Shown here: positions 33,261-44,080 of the stretch, piece by piece
How positions within the stretch are numbered: the stretch's first letter is position 1
Layout of the letters: each line of letters begins with the position of its first letter
Source: Manduca sexta
Lineage: Eukaryota; Arthropoda; Insecta; Lepidoptera; Sphingidae
Assembly (NCBI RefSeq): GCF_014839805.1
Contig: NC_051139.1
Span: forward strand, 3,658,001-3,722,000
Direction: 5' to 3'
Length of the DNA: 64,000 bases
Notes under the pieces: model-generated
Seen by the model: only the letters and a program-made list of their open reading frames with translations
Told to the model about the DNA's origin: nothing
Databases searched by the model: none
Translations under genes and position numbers: made by a program

Positions 33261-34380
33261 AAGCGTATTTTATTGTAATTAATAATTATTATGTTAATAT
33301 AGTGTTTTGAGCAAAACACCGAATTTTTAATGCTCCGATGTATATACAAATATATAGAGATTTAATACACCGTTCTGGATGGTATTGCTAGTACTTACAC
33401 AGCTATAGACAGCTTCTGCCCATACCGTCAGGTGATCCATGTGTTTGATCAAATGCTAGTATTAAAAAAAAATCTCTCTAATAAAGTTGGTGCTTAGAAT
33501 ATTGGTCTGGACAACAATGTTTTGTATATATTTAAGGTAATGTAAGTATTAAATGTGTCTGTTAACGAGCATCTTTGATTCTATACCTCACGTACTTTAA
33601 TTATCTTCCAATACATTTAATATCCACAAGGTTTACTTGCGATGTCTTACCTCTGAGTCTTTATCTCTGCGCGTTCTAAATTTCCGCCTCATAGCTTCAT
33701 CAGGAATAGCATTTCTTCCTTTGCCCAAGTATCGTAAAAATATCTTCTCAAATTCGTAGTCATGACTACATATAATTGAACGTAGGGAAAGGTTTTCAAA
33801 GGTAAAAACGAGGAATAATAAATAATGCGTATTGTAAGAGTGAAGTCTGAATCAAGTAATGTGGATCGGTGCTGGTCGGCCTGTCGACACACGGCTACTT
33901 TACATTTTATTGCCGGCTCGCACGAACCACGCCATGCATGCCTTCCTTCACTTATTAATGTTGAATTTACTTCAACTACATACGTCCACAGAACTCAAAA
34001 ACTATGTGGGTCAGCCTAGAAGTTAGGCATTACTTTTTGCCACTCTAATCGTGTCGGTCCGTCGTAAATAACTAAGTATTTTATCCATGGATTATTAACC
34101 TGATTGCTATCGTCTGTAATTTTTGAAGGCGTAAAATGAAATATTAACTTGGTACAAATATTTCTTAAGGAGAATCAGCGCGCTAGTACTAATGTTAACT
34201 TTGTTAAACATCATCCATCAACATTTGCGCATTATCTCCCAAACCACGTCAACGCATGAAGCTATTCATCTTAATATTAGTTTTTAACATCTCTAACTTA
34301 CAAACTTAGAGCTAGACATGGCATAAAGTTTACAATTAATATACTGTTTTATAGACAAAATGGAAAAGATATATTCACTG
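33261..34380. other. No gene recognised
   Basis: AT-rich. Opposed short frames at 33689-34019 have no domain. Confidence 0.35.
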
Positions 34381-34600
34381 GAGAACACGATGCATAGCCA
34401 CTTAACAGATCTCGGAGGCAGCGGTGGTTCGTGGTCGACGGCACACTCTGCGAACAAATTCCACCCACTGATAAATGTCGTGTCGGATTGGTAAGGATTT
34501 GCGAACGGGCGAGCGCGCGTAAAGACCTCCGCCGATTTATGCGCTCCTGGCACTCTCCCGAGGTTCTCGATAACGGGAATCTAGGAGTGCAGAAGAGAAT
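34381..34600. promoter_or_regulatory. GC-rich candidate island
   Basis: Block with GTGGTTCGTGGTCGACGG, CACTGATAAATGTCGTGTCG, CGGGCGAGCGCGCGTAAAG and CGCCGATTTATGCGCTCC. Three overlapping frames on both strands (74-106 codons) reflect its base composition and none has a recognisable domain. Confidence 0.25.
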
Positions 34601-35094
34601 ATCTATAATTAATTTGAATGGGATCAAAATAAAGTGCAGGAATGCAGCTGAGTAAATTTTAATCAGCATTTTCTACGTCCCGTACTTAAGTATTGCAATT
34701 TCTATTGAAAAGTTTGATAGGTGCCATAATATAGAAGAAATTTCATTTAAACTTTTAAAAACCGATTGGAAACAGCAATAAAGAGAAGCTCAGTAGCCTT
34801 ATATCCGTGAACTAAGACGCATCATGAAGTACGTCAAATACATCCATGATAATCTCATCCTTTTAACAAATAAAACCAAAATTCCTTCATAGTTCATTGA
34901 GAAATTCTCTCAACACTCCAGAAATCAGAATATGTTTCAGATTTTGATTGTGTATTATGTAAATTCCGATACCCTTCGGTCGCATCGCCATCTGTTCCAT
35001 TGCTGATCAAACCGCGATTTATATCCAGTGTAACCAGGATTCCTGGCAGCCCTGTGGCAGTGCTCCGCTTGCGATGCGGTCGATACCCTAGTGC
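34601..35094. other. AT-rich, then GC-richer lead into the gap
   Basis: The last ~110 bp before the gap are GC-richer (CCTGGCAGCCCTGTGGCAG, GCTTGCGATGCGGTCG) and look like the start of something cut off by the gap. Confidence 0.3.
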
Positions 35095-35594
35095 NNNNNN
35101 NNNNNNNNNNNNNNNNNNNNNNNNNNNNNNNNNNNNNNNNNNNNNNNNNNNNNNNNNNNNNNNNNNNNNNNNNNNNNNNNNNNNNNNNNNNNNNNNNNNN
35201 NNNNNNNNNNNNNNNNNNNNNNNNNNNNNNNNNNNNNNNNNNNNNNNNNNNNNNNNNNNNNNNNNNNNNNNNNNNNNNNNNNNNNNNNNNNNNNNNNNNN
35301 NNNNNNNNNNNNNNNNNNNNNNNNNNNNNNNNNNNNNNNNNNNNNNNNNNNNNNNNNNNNNNNNNNNNNNNNNNNNNNNNNNNNNNNNNNNNNNNNNNNN
35401 NNNNNNNNNNNNNNNNNNNNNNNNNNNNNNNNNNNNNNNNNNNNNNNNNNNNNNNNNNNNNNNNNNNNNNNNNNNNNNNNNNNNNNNNNNNNNNNNNNNN
35501 NNNNNNNNNNNNNNNNNNNNNNNNNNNNNNNNNNNNNNNNNNNNNNNNNNNNNNNNNNNNNNNNNNNNNNNNNNNNNNNNNNNNNNNNNNNNNN
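35095..35594. other. Assembly gap, exactly 500 N
   Basis: A run of 500 Ns. The round number suggests a placeholder rather than a measured length, so distances across it may be wrong. Frames spanning the Ns are meaningless. Confidence 0.98.
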
Positions 35595-37080
35595 TTTAAC
35601 TATCATTTATAACTTGTACTTTTCATCAATATCTCAAGATGTCGAACACAAAGCCATGCCATTGACTTACAATTCAAATGTTACATCAATCATGCAACCT
35701 TTCACTTAAAATAACTTCGCTTTACTATAATAAGTGTATCCTCACTATTACAAACATAACATCGTCAATAAAAATTAATATACGTCATAATACTATACGT
35801 ATATTATCGCCTAACCAACGTCTTAACACAATGAAGTGTCCAGTGATGAAGCGCACGCTATAAATAACACAGCTATTTCATTAAACGCTCCCGAATTAAC
35901 CGGTCTGTCTGTACACCGCCCATTGTGTTCTGACAGTTTGAAAGGCCGGCAGCCGCACTGTCATCGCGTTTGCAGAATACGTAATTTAAAAAAACACTGT
36001 CATAAGCCACTTTTTTAGTTCTAAGCCGGATTTATTTGAGCCGCATTCAGCTTGGAAGGTATGCATGCTGTCATGGCGTTTGCAGAGTAGTGGTTTGGAA
36101 ATGGAACGGGAATAGTGCTATAGGAGTAAGTTATTTCAATTGGTATAGTGAGGTAAAAAATCGTTTTAGATTGCCAGAGGATGTAGTTGAGTTGCTATTT
36201 ATGATTTCTAATTCGGTATTTGATGAACGACCACTAATCAAAGGTTTAGTACTCGTATATTCATCGAATATTGAAAATAAAATTTAGAATTTAACGACTC
36301 TGAGTAACGAGCCTAATGCTATGCCACGCAATGCTTTGTAATTCAAAATCTGTTTGGTATTGATTCCAGCAACTATAACCTGCTACTGTTTAAAACAGTT
36401 ATGTCTATCAGGCAATTTGCTTGTCTCACCCATTGTATTAAAAATTATGTGTCGCATAATTGAAATTCTAAAATTTACAATATCATCAAAATTATTGAAT
36501 GAAGTATTTATCCACACATAGCAAACTTTATAGTCAATAATAAGTATAAAATCTCATCAAATATCGTCTCGACATAGCTACATTATTCTGTCTCAAAACT
36601 ATAACAAGCTACAACATATAAGAAGCTTAGGTTGTGTTCTTTTGTAGTATTACGTATTTTTATAATTAAAAGTAAAATTATTTCTCGGAGTTTCACAAAG
36701 CGATTGAATGGTACGTGTCCTTTAATAAGTAATAAGTTGTATGAGTGATGGTCCAATTAAAATATTTAAATGTGTTTGTGTTAATTAGTCCTTCAGTCGT
36801 CGGGTCGATGTAATTAATTCGTTTAAACACAAGCCTATTTTGACTCAAAATTGGAAACCTAATTTCTTCATACTGCGACGTGTCGAATTTATCCATTTTG
36901 CTATGATAAAGTAAAATAAAATTATTATATAATTTTAGATCAGTACATTCTATGAAGACCGTATAATTCTGCACATAAGTTTATTATAAATAAAGTTAGT
37001 ACTAATATAGTTTTTTTTAGACAGCTTAAGGAGGTTAAATCCTATAAGATACTTAGCCTGTCCTTTAAAAAAAGCCTTCA
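35595..37080. other. No gene; one spaced 23-bp direct repeat
   Basis: CTGTCATCGCGTTTGCAGAA at 35958 recurs as CTGTCATGGCGTTTGCAGAG at 36068, exactly 110 bp later (3 mismatches in 23). The 83-codon frame at 36036-36287 and the 93-codon minus frame at 36693-36974 have no recognisable domain. Confidence 0.35.
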
Positions 37081-37266
37081 AATTCCAATTTTCAAATTTC
37101 GTAAAAGTGCCGATTCCATCTTTTGACACAACAATGTTTAGCTTCTTACCAGGGTCGCGTCCGCACGTCATTCTCTTGTCGCTTGTCGCGTCGACGTCAA
37201 TTGATCACCGCCTAATGTCGCCCGGCACATGTGCTGCCGTATACCGCTTTATTTTTAATTAGCTTT
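37081..37266. repeat. Tandem-duplicated candidate enhancer, unit 1
   Basis: Unit 1 (186 bp) aligns collinearly with 37322-37508. Conserved blocks are GTAAAAGTGCCG, ACAATGTTTAG, GGGTCGCGTCC, GTCGCGTCGACG, CAATTGATCACCGCCTAATG and CCGCTTTATTTTTAATTAGC. The last two hold homeodomain-like TAAT cores. There is no credible ORF; the 73-codon minus frame at 36950-37171 is a shadow. Confidence 0.8.
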
Positions 37267-37321
37267 TTTATACCTAAAGAGTGCATAAGCATATATCATA
37301 TTCTTTTGTTTTTTAAATCCT

Positions 37322-37508
37322 AATTCCATTTTCAAATATCTATATTTTGTAAAAGTGCCGTTGTCCGTCTCTCGGCAAAACAATGTTTAGTTTCTTATCG
37401 GGGTCGCGTCCACACGTCACTTGCTTGTCGCGTCGACGCCAATTGATCACCGCCTAATGTCGCCCGACGCACGTGCGGCCCGTGTACCGCTTTATTTTTA
37501 ATTAGCTT
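37322..37508. repeat. Tandem-duplicated candidate enhancer, unit 2
   Basis: Unit 2 (187 bp) begins 241 bp after unit 1 and shares the same blocks in the same order and spacing. Substitutions are concentrated between the blocks, for example in the first ~60 bp and around the CGTGCGGCC segment. Selective retention of the cores would fit a duplicated cis-regulatory element; an unrecognised repeat family is the alternative. Confidence 0.8.
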
Positions 37509-37565
37509 CTCTTGTAATGGCGCCATAAAGTTTTAACTGTTGTATACAATATTTAAGAATAATAC

Positions 37566-37612
37566 GTAACTCACGCATTCACCCTTGTAGGGGTAGATAG
37601 AAACCCTATTTG
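37566..37612 (-). repeat. Family D SINE fragment
   Basis: CTCACGCATTCACCCTTGTA and GGGGTAGATAG match the outer end of family D only; the rest of the element is missing. Confidence 0.4.
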
Positions 37613-37697
37613 TGTAACGGCTTATCAAATATTTACATCCCATGAATTAACGATAACTAATCGGATTTAGTTACACCCAACTTAGCTGTCGCCAAGC

Positions 37698-37972
37698 CAT
37701 GATAGCCTAGTTGTGTGTGGAACGAGCTACCGAACACATCTGAGTTTTCTAAAACTATGTGCGTACCTATTCTTTATGAGTTTTGCTTGCTTTTGAAAAA
37801 CATCGTGAGGAAAACTGCATTACTGAGAAGTTCTCTATAGAAATTTCGAGGGTGTATGAATTCTACTAAGCCGTATTAGGGCAGCGTGGTTGACTAAGAT
37901 CTAATCCCTTTCAGTAGTAGAGGAGGCCCGTGCCTAGCAGTGGGTCAGTATATAATACAGGGCTGATATTAT
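37698..37972 (+). repeat. tRNA-derived SINE, family C, plus copy
   Basis: Starts with a decayed tRNA-like head (GATAGCCTAGTTGTGTGTGG), continues with GAGAAGTTCTCTATAGAAAT and TCTAATCCCTTTCAGTAG, and ends CAGGGCTGATATTATA. The B-box region has diverged. Confidence 0.75.
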
Positions 37973-38425
37973 ATTATAACCGGATTAAAATAAAATTCCA
38001 TTTTCAAACTCGCTTGTAATTTCTTGTCTCGAAAAATACATTTTGCTTTTACTCGGGCCTGTTGAATATAGAAACCAAACTCGCGGTTCACATTTGAATG
38101 CTTACTAATGGCATTAATTAGTGTAATTCGTTAAAGTCACGAGTCTGTACTTGAAAATAATATTTCGTAATATTAAGTGCGCGAGTATAAAATGTATTTT
38201 TATATTTTAGACTGAGCTATTTAAAATAACCTTAACGAAGTCCTCGTCTTTGGCCTCAACTTTTACCTTCAAATAGAATTCGTTGCCATTAATGGTAGAT
38301 TTAAATTCAATCCAATACCAATATCTGCGTTTATTCAAATAAACTGAATGCGTTGCTTCATAAATAAATGTATAAACTCGTTACCATTTGACTCTAATAA
38401 ATTATTCTCAGAATAAATGAAACGC
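37973..38425. other. AT-rich spacer
   Basis: Nothing recognised. Confidence 0.4.
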
Positions 38426-38850
38426 GATGACAGTTCAGATCGACATCGTAATAATGAAAGCCGCAGTACAAGGTGTGAGAACATCTGTCGGAGGGCAGGG
38501 TCCACGACCCACGCGTCCTCGCTGAGTCTAACCCTACAAAGTCCTCCAAAATAACTTTATTCCAACGCTTCGCCGTCACAAGGCAGTATTCAAACAAAAT
38601 AAGACACAAAGTTGGCATAAACTCGCAGACAATGAGCCGAGGTGGCAGTTAAAGTACCGTCTCCTTGCCCCTCCCCAGCCCTCCCGTCATCCTCGTCACC
38701 CCACCACCCTCCAAGAAACTGGAACACCTCACTAATCCCATCTGACGCGTGATCACGGATCAAGTGAAGTATCCCGCGGTAAATGTAATTATTTGACATA
38801 TGTCAATCTTGCTTGACCACGTCAGGGTGGTTCTTGCGAGATATGATTCG
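38426..38850. promoter_or_regulatory. Candidate regulatory region, GC-rich with CT-rich tract
   Basis: Blocks include AATGAAAGCCGCAGTACAAG, GGCATAAACTCGCAGACAAT, a C-rich stretch (CCCCACCACCCTCC), CACTAATCCCATCTGACGCG and GTAATTATTTGACATATGTC. TAATCC is a bicoid/Otx-class core and TAATTA a homeodomain core. Two opposing 69-74-codon minus frames lack domains. Confidence 0.3.
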
Positions 38851-39290
38851 GAGGGTCGTTCGTACAGATTAAATGGCAAGTGGCAGTGTTTTATAGAGAG
38901 TAAATTTCATAGGTTAACATCAAGAATCTATAAATATGCGGTAAGCAGATAGATAATGAATAATGTTGGTGATTATACAAAAACGAAAAAAAAAAATAAC
39001 TTACTTTTTAACATAATATAATCGAATTATTTATATAATGATTGAATGTTTGTTATATGTAAAACGTAGAAAAAAGCTCTACAGATTTGAATGAAATTTT
39101 GTCCTGGATTATCACATAGCCTACTTTTTACTTTAGCAATTTGTTCCTATAGGAAATAATTAAAAATATTTAATTAAACTTTTAAATAGATGGTGCAGTT
39201 GTATTACTGATGGTATATGCCTAGAAACACCTGAAATACGCCTGTTCTGTCATATTGATATGGATGGTATACTATACAATGTAATAAAAA
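38851..39290. other. AT-rich; weak H-like remnant near 39060-39170
   Basis: CTACAGATTTGAATGAAATT followed by CACATAGCCTACTTTTTA resembles a family-H-type repeat segment but is too decayed to bound. Confidence 0.3.
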
Positions 39291-39600
39291 TAATACCAGC
39301 TCTGTAATATATACTGTCCCAGTGCTGGGCACGGGCCTCCTCTATTGTCGAGGGGGATTAGGCCCGAGCCTACCACGCTGGCCTAGTATAGATTGGTAGA
39401 CTTCACATAACCTGAAAATTCTTAGAGAACTTCTCAGGTATACCGATTTTCTCACTATGATTTCCTTCGCCGTTAAAAAGGGATAATTCACAAAGTATAC
39501 ACAATAACTTTAAAGAATTCAGAGATGCGTACCCTTGGGTTTTGAACCTATAGAAATTCGTCTCGGCAATCCGTTCTACTACCAACTAAGCTATCGCCGC
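39291..39600 (-). repeat. tRNA-derived SINE, family C, full-length minus copy
   Basis: Spans from the CAGCTCTGTAATATATACTG tail to the CCAACTAAGCTATCGCCGC head on the plus strand, with AGAACTTCTCAGGTATACCG in the body. B box partly eroded. The 60-codon minus frame here is a shadow. Confidence 0.8.
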
Positions 39601-40129
39601 TATTTAGTATGCCATGAATACAATAATTTTGATACAGTTAAATATAAAATATATCCCGTATCTTCCTAGTAAATGTAATGGACATAATAAACAGACGTTT
39701 TTGTACTGAGTATAGGTCATAGGGTTAAGATGGCATTCAATGTTAGTGAGACAAATTCTCCAGTTAACAACGGCGCGCCTTCCAATAAAACCTTTTTTGG
39801 ACGGCAATAAACCGCCGAATGTCACCGGCTCTAACTAGGAGTGCCTTTTGACTTTTGCCGTAGACTCAAATAAAATTGTCGCTGAGTTGGCTCAAAGTGT
39901 CTTTTTCGCTATATTATTTAGCAAAGGATAGAAATAAAATACTGGTAATTAATTAGATGTTTTTTTATGTGTAAATAATACTTTGTATTCACGGTCATTA
40001 TAACGGAACTAATATTTTTTTCTATTTAAAAAAATGTTTATTAAACTTATTGTTATCAAGGTATTTGATTTGACAGTTTTATAGGAAATCATTATAAAGA
40101 TATTTGGTTATGAAACTTATTAAAAACCT
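39601..40129. other. AT-rich, nothing recognised
   Basis: The 73-codon minus frame at 39604-39825 lacks a recognisable domain. Confidence 0.35.
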
Positions 40130-40345
40130 AAAAAAAAATATATATTCGAAAATAGAACTATCATAGTAAAAACCAAACTTCTGAAGCGATTTTAAACAAA
40201 TCTATGAGGTCAATCTGGACGTATATTCTTCCAAATAAAAATTATTTTTATCAAATCGGTCTATAAATCACCGGGTTGTGAGGTAACAAATAAAAAAATA
40301 CACGTCGAATTGATAACCTCTTTTTTAGAAGTCGGTTAATAAATA
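40130..40345 (-). repeat. Family G repeat, inverted copy
   Basis: Read on the minus strand it starts AACCGACTTCTAAAAAAGAG and GGTTATCAATTC, matching the start at 19880, and continues through CAACCCGGTGATTTATAGAC into the interior. Confidence 0.5.
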
Positions 40346-40623
40346 GAGCAGAAAAGTAAAATATTCGAATAATTTGAAATCAATGATATTTTAATAAGCA
40401 TAGATTTGTCAAATCCATATAAATCAAACGAGAATGTATGTGTAAAATCTTGTGCACACACACCTAAACATTCTTAATATTGATTTGCCATTTGAAATTG
40501 GAAATAGATGACGTATAAAGAAACCAGCAACCAAAAAGATCAGATAGTAATTGTTTTTATAATATAAACCAAAAAAAAGTTAGTATTAATCGTTTATACG
40601 TAGTCTACGTAAGGATTTACGTA

Positions 40624-40689
40624 AACAATCTAAGGACTAGAAACTGACCTAATTGGATAATTAGGTCAGTTTCTAGTCCTTAGATTGTT
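40624..40689. ncRNA. Perfect 31-bp hairpin (4-nt loop); class unknown
   Basis: The left arm 40624-40654 (starts AACAATCTAAGGACTAGAAA) is exactly reverse-complemented at 40659-40689, with GGAT between. A perfect 31-bp stem is far beyond chance. The 4-nt loop is small for a typical miRNA precursor, so a small palindromic mobile element, a hairpin-siRNA source or a recent inverted duplication are alternatives. Labelled ncRNA only because a transcript would fold strongly. Confidence 0.35.
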
Positions 40690-40744
40690 CATTCTTATGG
40701 CATATCTACCTCTTTATTATTATAAACATTGCTTGAATAGCACC

Positions 40745-40801
40745 GAACCTGCGGACATTCGTCTTGGCAGTCCGTTCCACACCCAACTAGGCTATCGCCG
40801 C
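40745..40801 (-). repeat. Family C SINE, head fragment only
   Basis: Only the tRNA-like head remains: CGAACCTGCGGACATTCGTC to CCCAACTAGGCTATCGCCGC on the plus strand. Confidence 0.75.
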
Positions 40802-40982
40802 TTAAGTCAAGACGTTTATTACTAGTTAAGATGCAAATACATCAGCATTTAAATATTTCATTTATTTTTTATATTTGTATAAGACATTTGAATTCCATCG
40901 AATTGAAATTTCGTCAACAAAGAGTAGACAGGGAGTAGAGTAGAGTTCAGTTTGTGCTTTTACTTCTTATTTTAATATATAT

Positions 40983-41231
40983 ATTTTTATACGAACTCGA
41001 CACAGTGACCTCATTGCACCTGATGGTAAGTGGAGTGGGATCCAATACAAAGTCGACTGGCGAGAGTTGATTACCTCTCGGCAGTCGACACAATTAAGCA
41101 GGCGTTTTGATACCGAATATGCACAGGCTGATTCTGTAGTGACACATTTACGTATGTACTATGGCAGGTTTTGACACCTTGTGTACGGTAGTCGCTACCC
41201 AGGCGGATATTAAATATATCCTACCATCAGC
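40983..41231 (-). repeat. Family B repeat, near-full minus copy
   Basis: Carries GCACCTGATGGTAAGTGGAG, GGCAGTCGACACAATTAAGC, TGTGTACGGTAGTCGCTACC and TATCCTACCATCAGC. Confidence 0.8.
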
Positions 41232-41811
41232 AAAATGAAATAATATCTAATTTTGCTCGTGATAAATCAGTTCATCAAGTATAAACTGATACCATTCCCC
41301 GCTGGTTCAACTCGATAGATATTTGTACTGTGTGCAAATTTAGATCAAAATCAAATTTGTATGTTTCCTTTACAAACATTAAAATACATTCATAATTGTT
41401 GTTCAGAATATTAATAGGATAATGAGGAAACAGCATCATTACTGCAAAATTCATTCACATTATTAAATGGCTGACGTCTCAGTGAACTCTTCCGCTGGAG
41501 CTCGTAGAAATAATAAACTAAATGTTCTCCAGACCTTGCTCCACGGAATATTCTCGGATTATATCTATCAGGGATAAAACCTATTACATTTCTGAGGTTA
41601 CTTTGTCTAAGTTTGCCCGCGCTTGTCCAATTTGGCAGCGATTTGTTGATTAGTTGCAGTGATAAATAGTCACAAACAAACTTTTCCACTATATTAACTT
41701 GTTTCCGTGCGGTTCCGCATATGAATAGAGCTTATACATATATTTTTTATGAATAATATGTCCTTTTTAGCTATTTAATGAGACGAAAAATTTTACTACT
41801 ACTTTAGTAGT
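41232..41811. other. No feature recognised
   Basis: A 92-codon minus frame (41411-41689) has no recognisable domain. Confidence 0.35.
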
Positions 41812-42028
41812 ATTGCAGTCACCGTGCACGGTACGACACGACTCTGTGGTCTTGGATTCGATTCCCCGTTTAGGCAGTGATTGGACTTCCTGCTCAGTAT
41901 CAGCTACAAGGAATGAATTTGAAACTGATATGGCGATAGCCTTAACCCTGGAAATCATGGAACGGAACAGACATAACGGAAAGTGGATGCCGTGGTTGTC
42001 TAGCTATCCCTTTGGGAAAAAAGCGTGA
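41812..42028 (+). repeat. Family D SINE, plus-strand copy
   Basis: Starts with ATTGCAGTCACCGTGCACGG, has a GGATTCGATTCCCC B-box-like element, then GTATCAGCTACAAGGAATGA, GGAACGGAACA and a GCGTGATT end. The same order is seen inverted in the copies at 43400, 46845 and 62822. The 71-codon frame is a shadow. Confidence 0.65.
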
Positions 42029-42302
42029 TTAAGCAAATTTTATAGTTTTGTTCCTGTTTGGTTGCCATTGACAGTCCGCCCCTGTTTGATTGCATTTGTA
42101 GCCAGTGTAATTAAGAGGCATTATAAAGTTAAACACTTTATTTATCAAGGTGAGAAGTACCAAACAATGCCATGCAGAGCTTTGTCATTCAAATTACATT
42201 TGATGTTACACACCATCAGTCTGACGGCATTCATGATATAGTTGTGTAAAAAAACATTAATAATTCCAGATCGTCCGAGCTGTAACAATCGCATGGAATC
42301 TG

Positions 42303-42564
42303 ATTTTTTTCTAGGGCACGGCAAAAATATCCCACTATATCATACCATACTTACCTGATGGTAAGTGGAGTGGGATCGAATAGAATGTCGACTGACGAAA
42401 TATTACCATATGGCAGTCGACACAATTATACCGACTTGTTGGAACCAGATATACACAGGCTGATTCCAGAACGCGACACTTACATGAGCCACGATGGCGG
42501 GTTTTAACACCTTGTGTATAATGGTTGCTATCCGGGCGTATATTAAATATATGCTACCACCAGC
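42303..42564 (-). repeat. Family B repeat, full-length minus copy
   Basis: TTACCTGATGGTAAGTGGAG, GGCAGTCGACACAATTATAC, TTGGAACCAGATATACACAG, GGCGGGTTTTAACACC and ATGCTACCACCAGC all present in order. Confidence 0.8.
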
Positions 42565-43156
42565 AAACTGCTATATATTCAGGCGAAAAATCCATATCCC
42601 ACTGGTTATTATTTCATTATACACTAAGTGCAGTGACATCAGTTCGCCGTGTTCGCAGTCCTCAGTTAAAATACCAGCAAATTTTAATTACCTGTTTATT
42701 TCTTAAACTGAAAATATTTTTACAAACTTCAACAAAGCGTTCACAATTTTTTTTTTATAAAATAATAGCCATTCCACATCTCGTAACATTGTAAGACGAG
42801 ATTCAATAGTTCTCGAGTATGCTGAGACAGACGCAGAGGTCCTTAGACCTCAAGGTCACAACCGTGTCCTGTACACCTGATATTTGACCTTTAATATGAG
42901 TCTAGTAAGGATTTAAGCGATAAACACTGTTTTAACGCGTGTTATTTGCACTAAGCTTTTTGACGTGAGATTTTTTAAGTACGCTAGAGATGTGATTTAA
43001 ATATAAATTGCTCGTTTGAACCTCAAGTCTTGTCTCAAGTCTTTGTTATAAATATATTAAATGATGTGACAGTTTGATGACGTCTGTTAATATGTATATA
43101 CGTAATGATTTCTTATATTTACGCGAATGTTAGACATTGAAATTAAACTAATTTTT
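42565..43156. other. AT-rich, nothing recognised
   Basis: Opposing-frame shadows (70 and 89 codons, 42494-42794) overlap the family B end and are not genes. Confidence 0.4.
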
Positions 43157-43270
43157 CGGATTCTATCGCGGTTTTTTGTTTTTTATTTTTCTCCCGACGT
43201 TTCGAAGACTTTGCAGCCTTCATGGTCACGGGGGGGACTGACTGGCTGAAATTTTTTTTTAATTTCAATA
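43157..43270 (-). repeat. Family F repeat with CGAAACGTC motif, copy 2
   Basis: Plus strand reads TTCGGATTCTATCGCGG, then TCTCCCGACGTTTCGAAGAC, then CCTTCATGGTCACGG and a 7-bp G run, as in the copy at 10541-10680, same orientation. Confidence 0.55.
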
Positions 43271-43291
43271 TGTGTATACGTATATGCATTT

Positions 43292-43360
43292 CAGTGGACC
43301 CTACTCCATTTACCATCAGGTAGGCAGTTAGGATCACTTTTCCATGTATATATTAAAAAA
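43292..43360 (+). repeat. Family B repeat, 3'-end fragment
   Basis: Only the end remains: GGACCCTACTCCATTTACCA, TCAGGTAGGCAG and an A-rich tail. It follows a family F fragment by about 20 bp. Confidence 0.6.
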
Positions 43361-43399
43361 TGTTGAGCTGGTTTGTAGATATTGCAATAGTTCATACAT

Positions 43400-43572
43400 A
43401 ACATCACGCATTTATCCCCGAAGGGGTATGCAGAGGCGCAACTAGGGCCACCCACTTTACGCCAAGTATGTTCCGTCCCATGGTGTGATAGGGGGCGAGC
43501 CTATCGCCATATCGGGCACAAATTCCGGACTCCGGGCTGATACTGAGCAGGAAAACCCAAATATCACTTTAT
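43400..43572 (-). repeat. Family D SINE, minus copy lacking promoter end
   Basis: Has ATCACGCATTTATCCCCGAA, GGTGTGATAGGGGGCGAGCC, ATATCGGGCACAAATTCCGG and GGGCTGATACTGAGCAGGAA, then stops before the B-box region. Confidence 0.7.
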
Positions 43573-43794
43573 TGCAATAGTTTTTAGTTCTAATTTGATT
43601 TTTCGTTTCCATTTCTCGTAAACAGGGCGTAAAGATAGATTTGGTCTGTAATAATGCTTATTTAGCATAACATAGGCGAAATCACCTTGAAACAACAAAA
43701 CTTATACTTTATTTAAGATTGTATATTAATTAAAGAGTTTTGTTACCATTATTTATTAATTAATTGAAAACGAGGTTAGAACACCTTATTTATA

Positions 43795-44080
43795 AACTAG
43801 GTGTGGGGCGCGGCTTTGCCCGCGTTGAAAGCCTCTCTCGCAACAAAAGTACCTAAAAGGCTATACGACGCTAGCACAATTTTTAAAAAATCAGATTAAA
43901 AATATTCCATTGTATTCCACGAATGAAAATTACCGGCATAAAAAGTAACCTATATATTAAGGACATAGTCTACCCATCTGCGAAATTTTATCCAAATCTG
44001 TTCAGTTGTTTCTGCATTTACTTCTATCAATCATTAAAAAAATCACAAACTTTTCCATTTATAATATTTATGAAGAATAA
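43795..44080. repeat. Family H-related repeat, diverged
   Basis: Begins ACTAGGTGTGGGGCGCGGC, TTTGCCCGCGTTGAAAGC, then AAGTAACCTATATATTAAGG and CCAAATCTGTTCAGTTGTTT, the order of the 'CCCGCGGC...CCAAAT' class of lepidopteran repeats. Subfamily differs from 45470-46047. Confidence 0.5.

Noticed and set aside
35000..35612. Long frames (172-199 codons) on both strands
   Set aside because: They consist almost entirely of the N gap and encode nothing.
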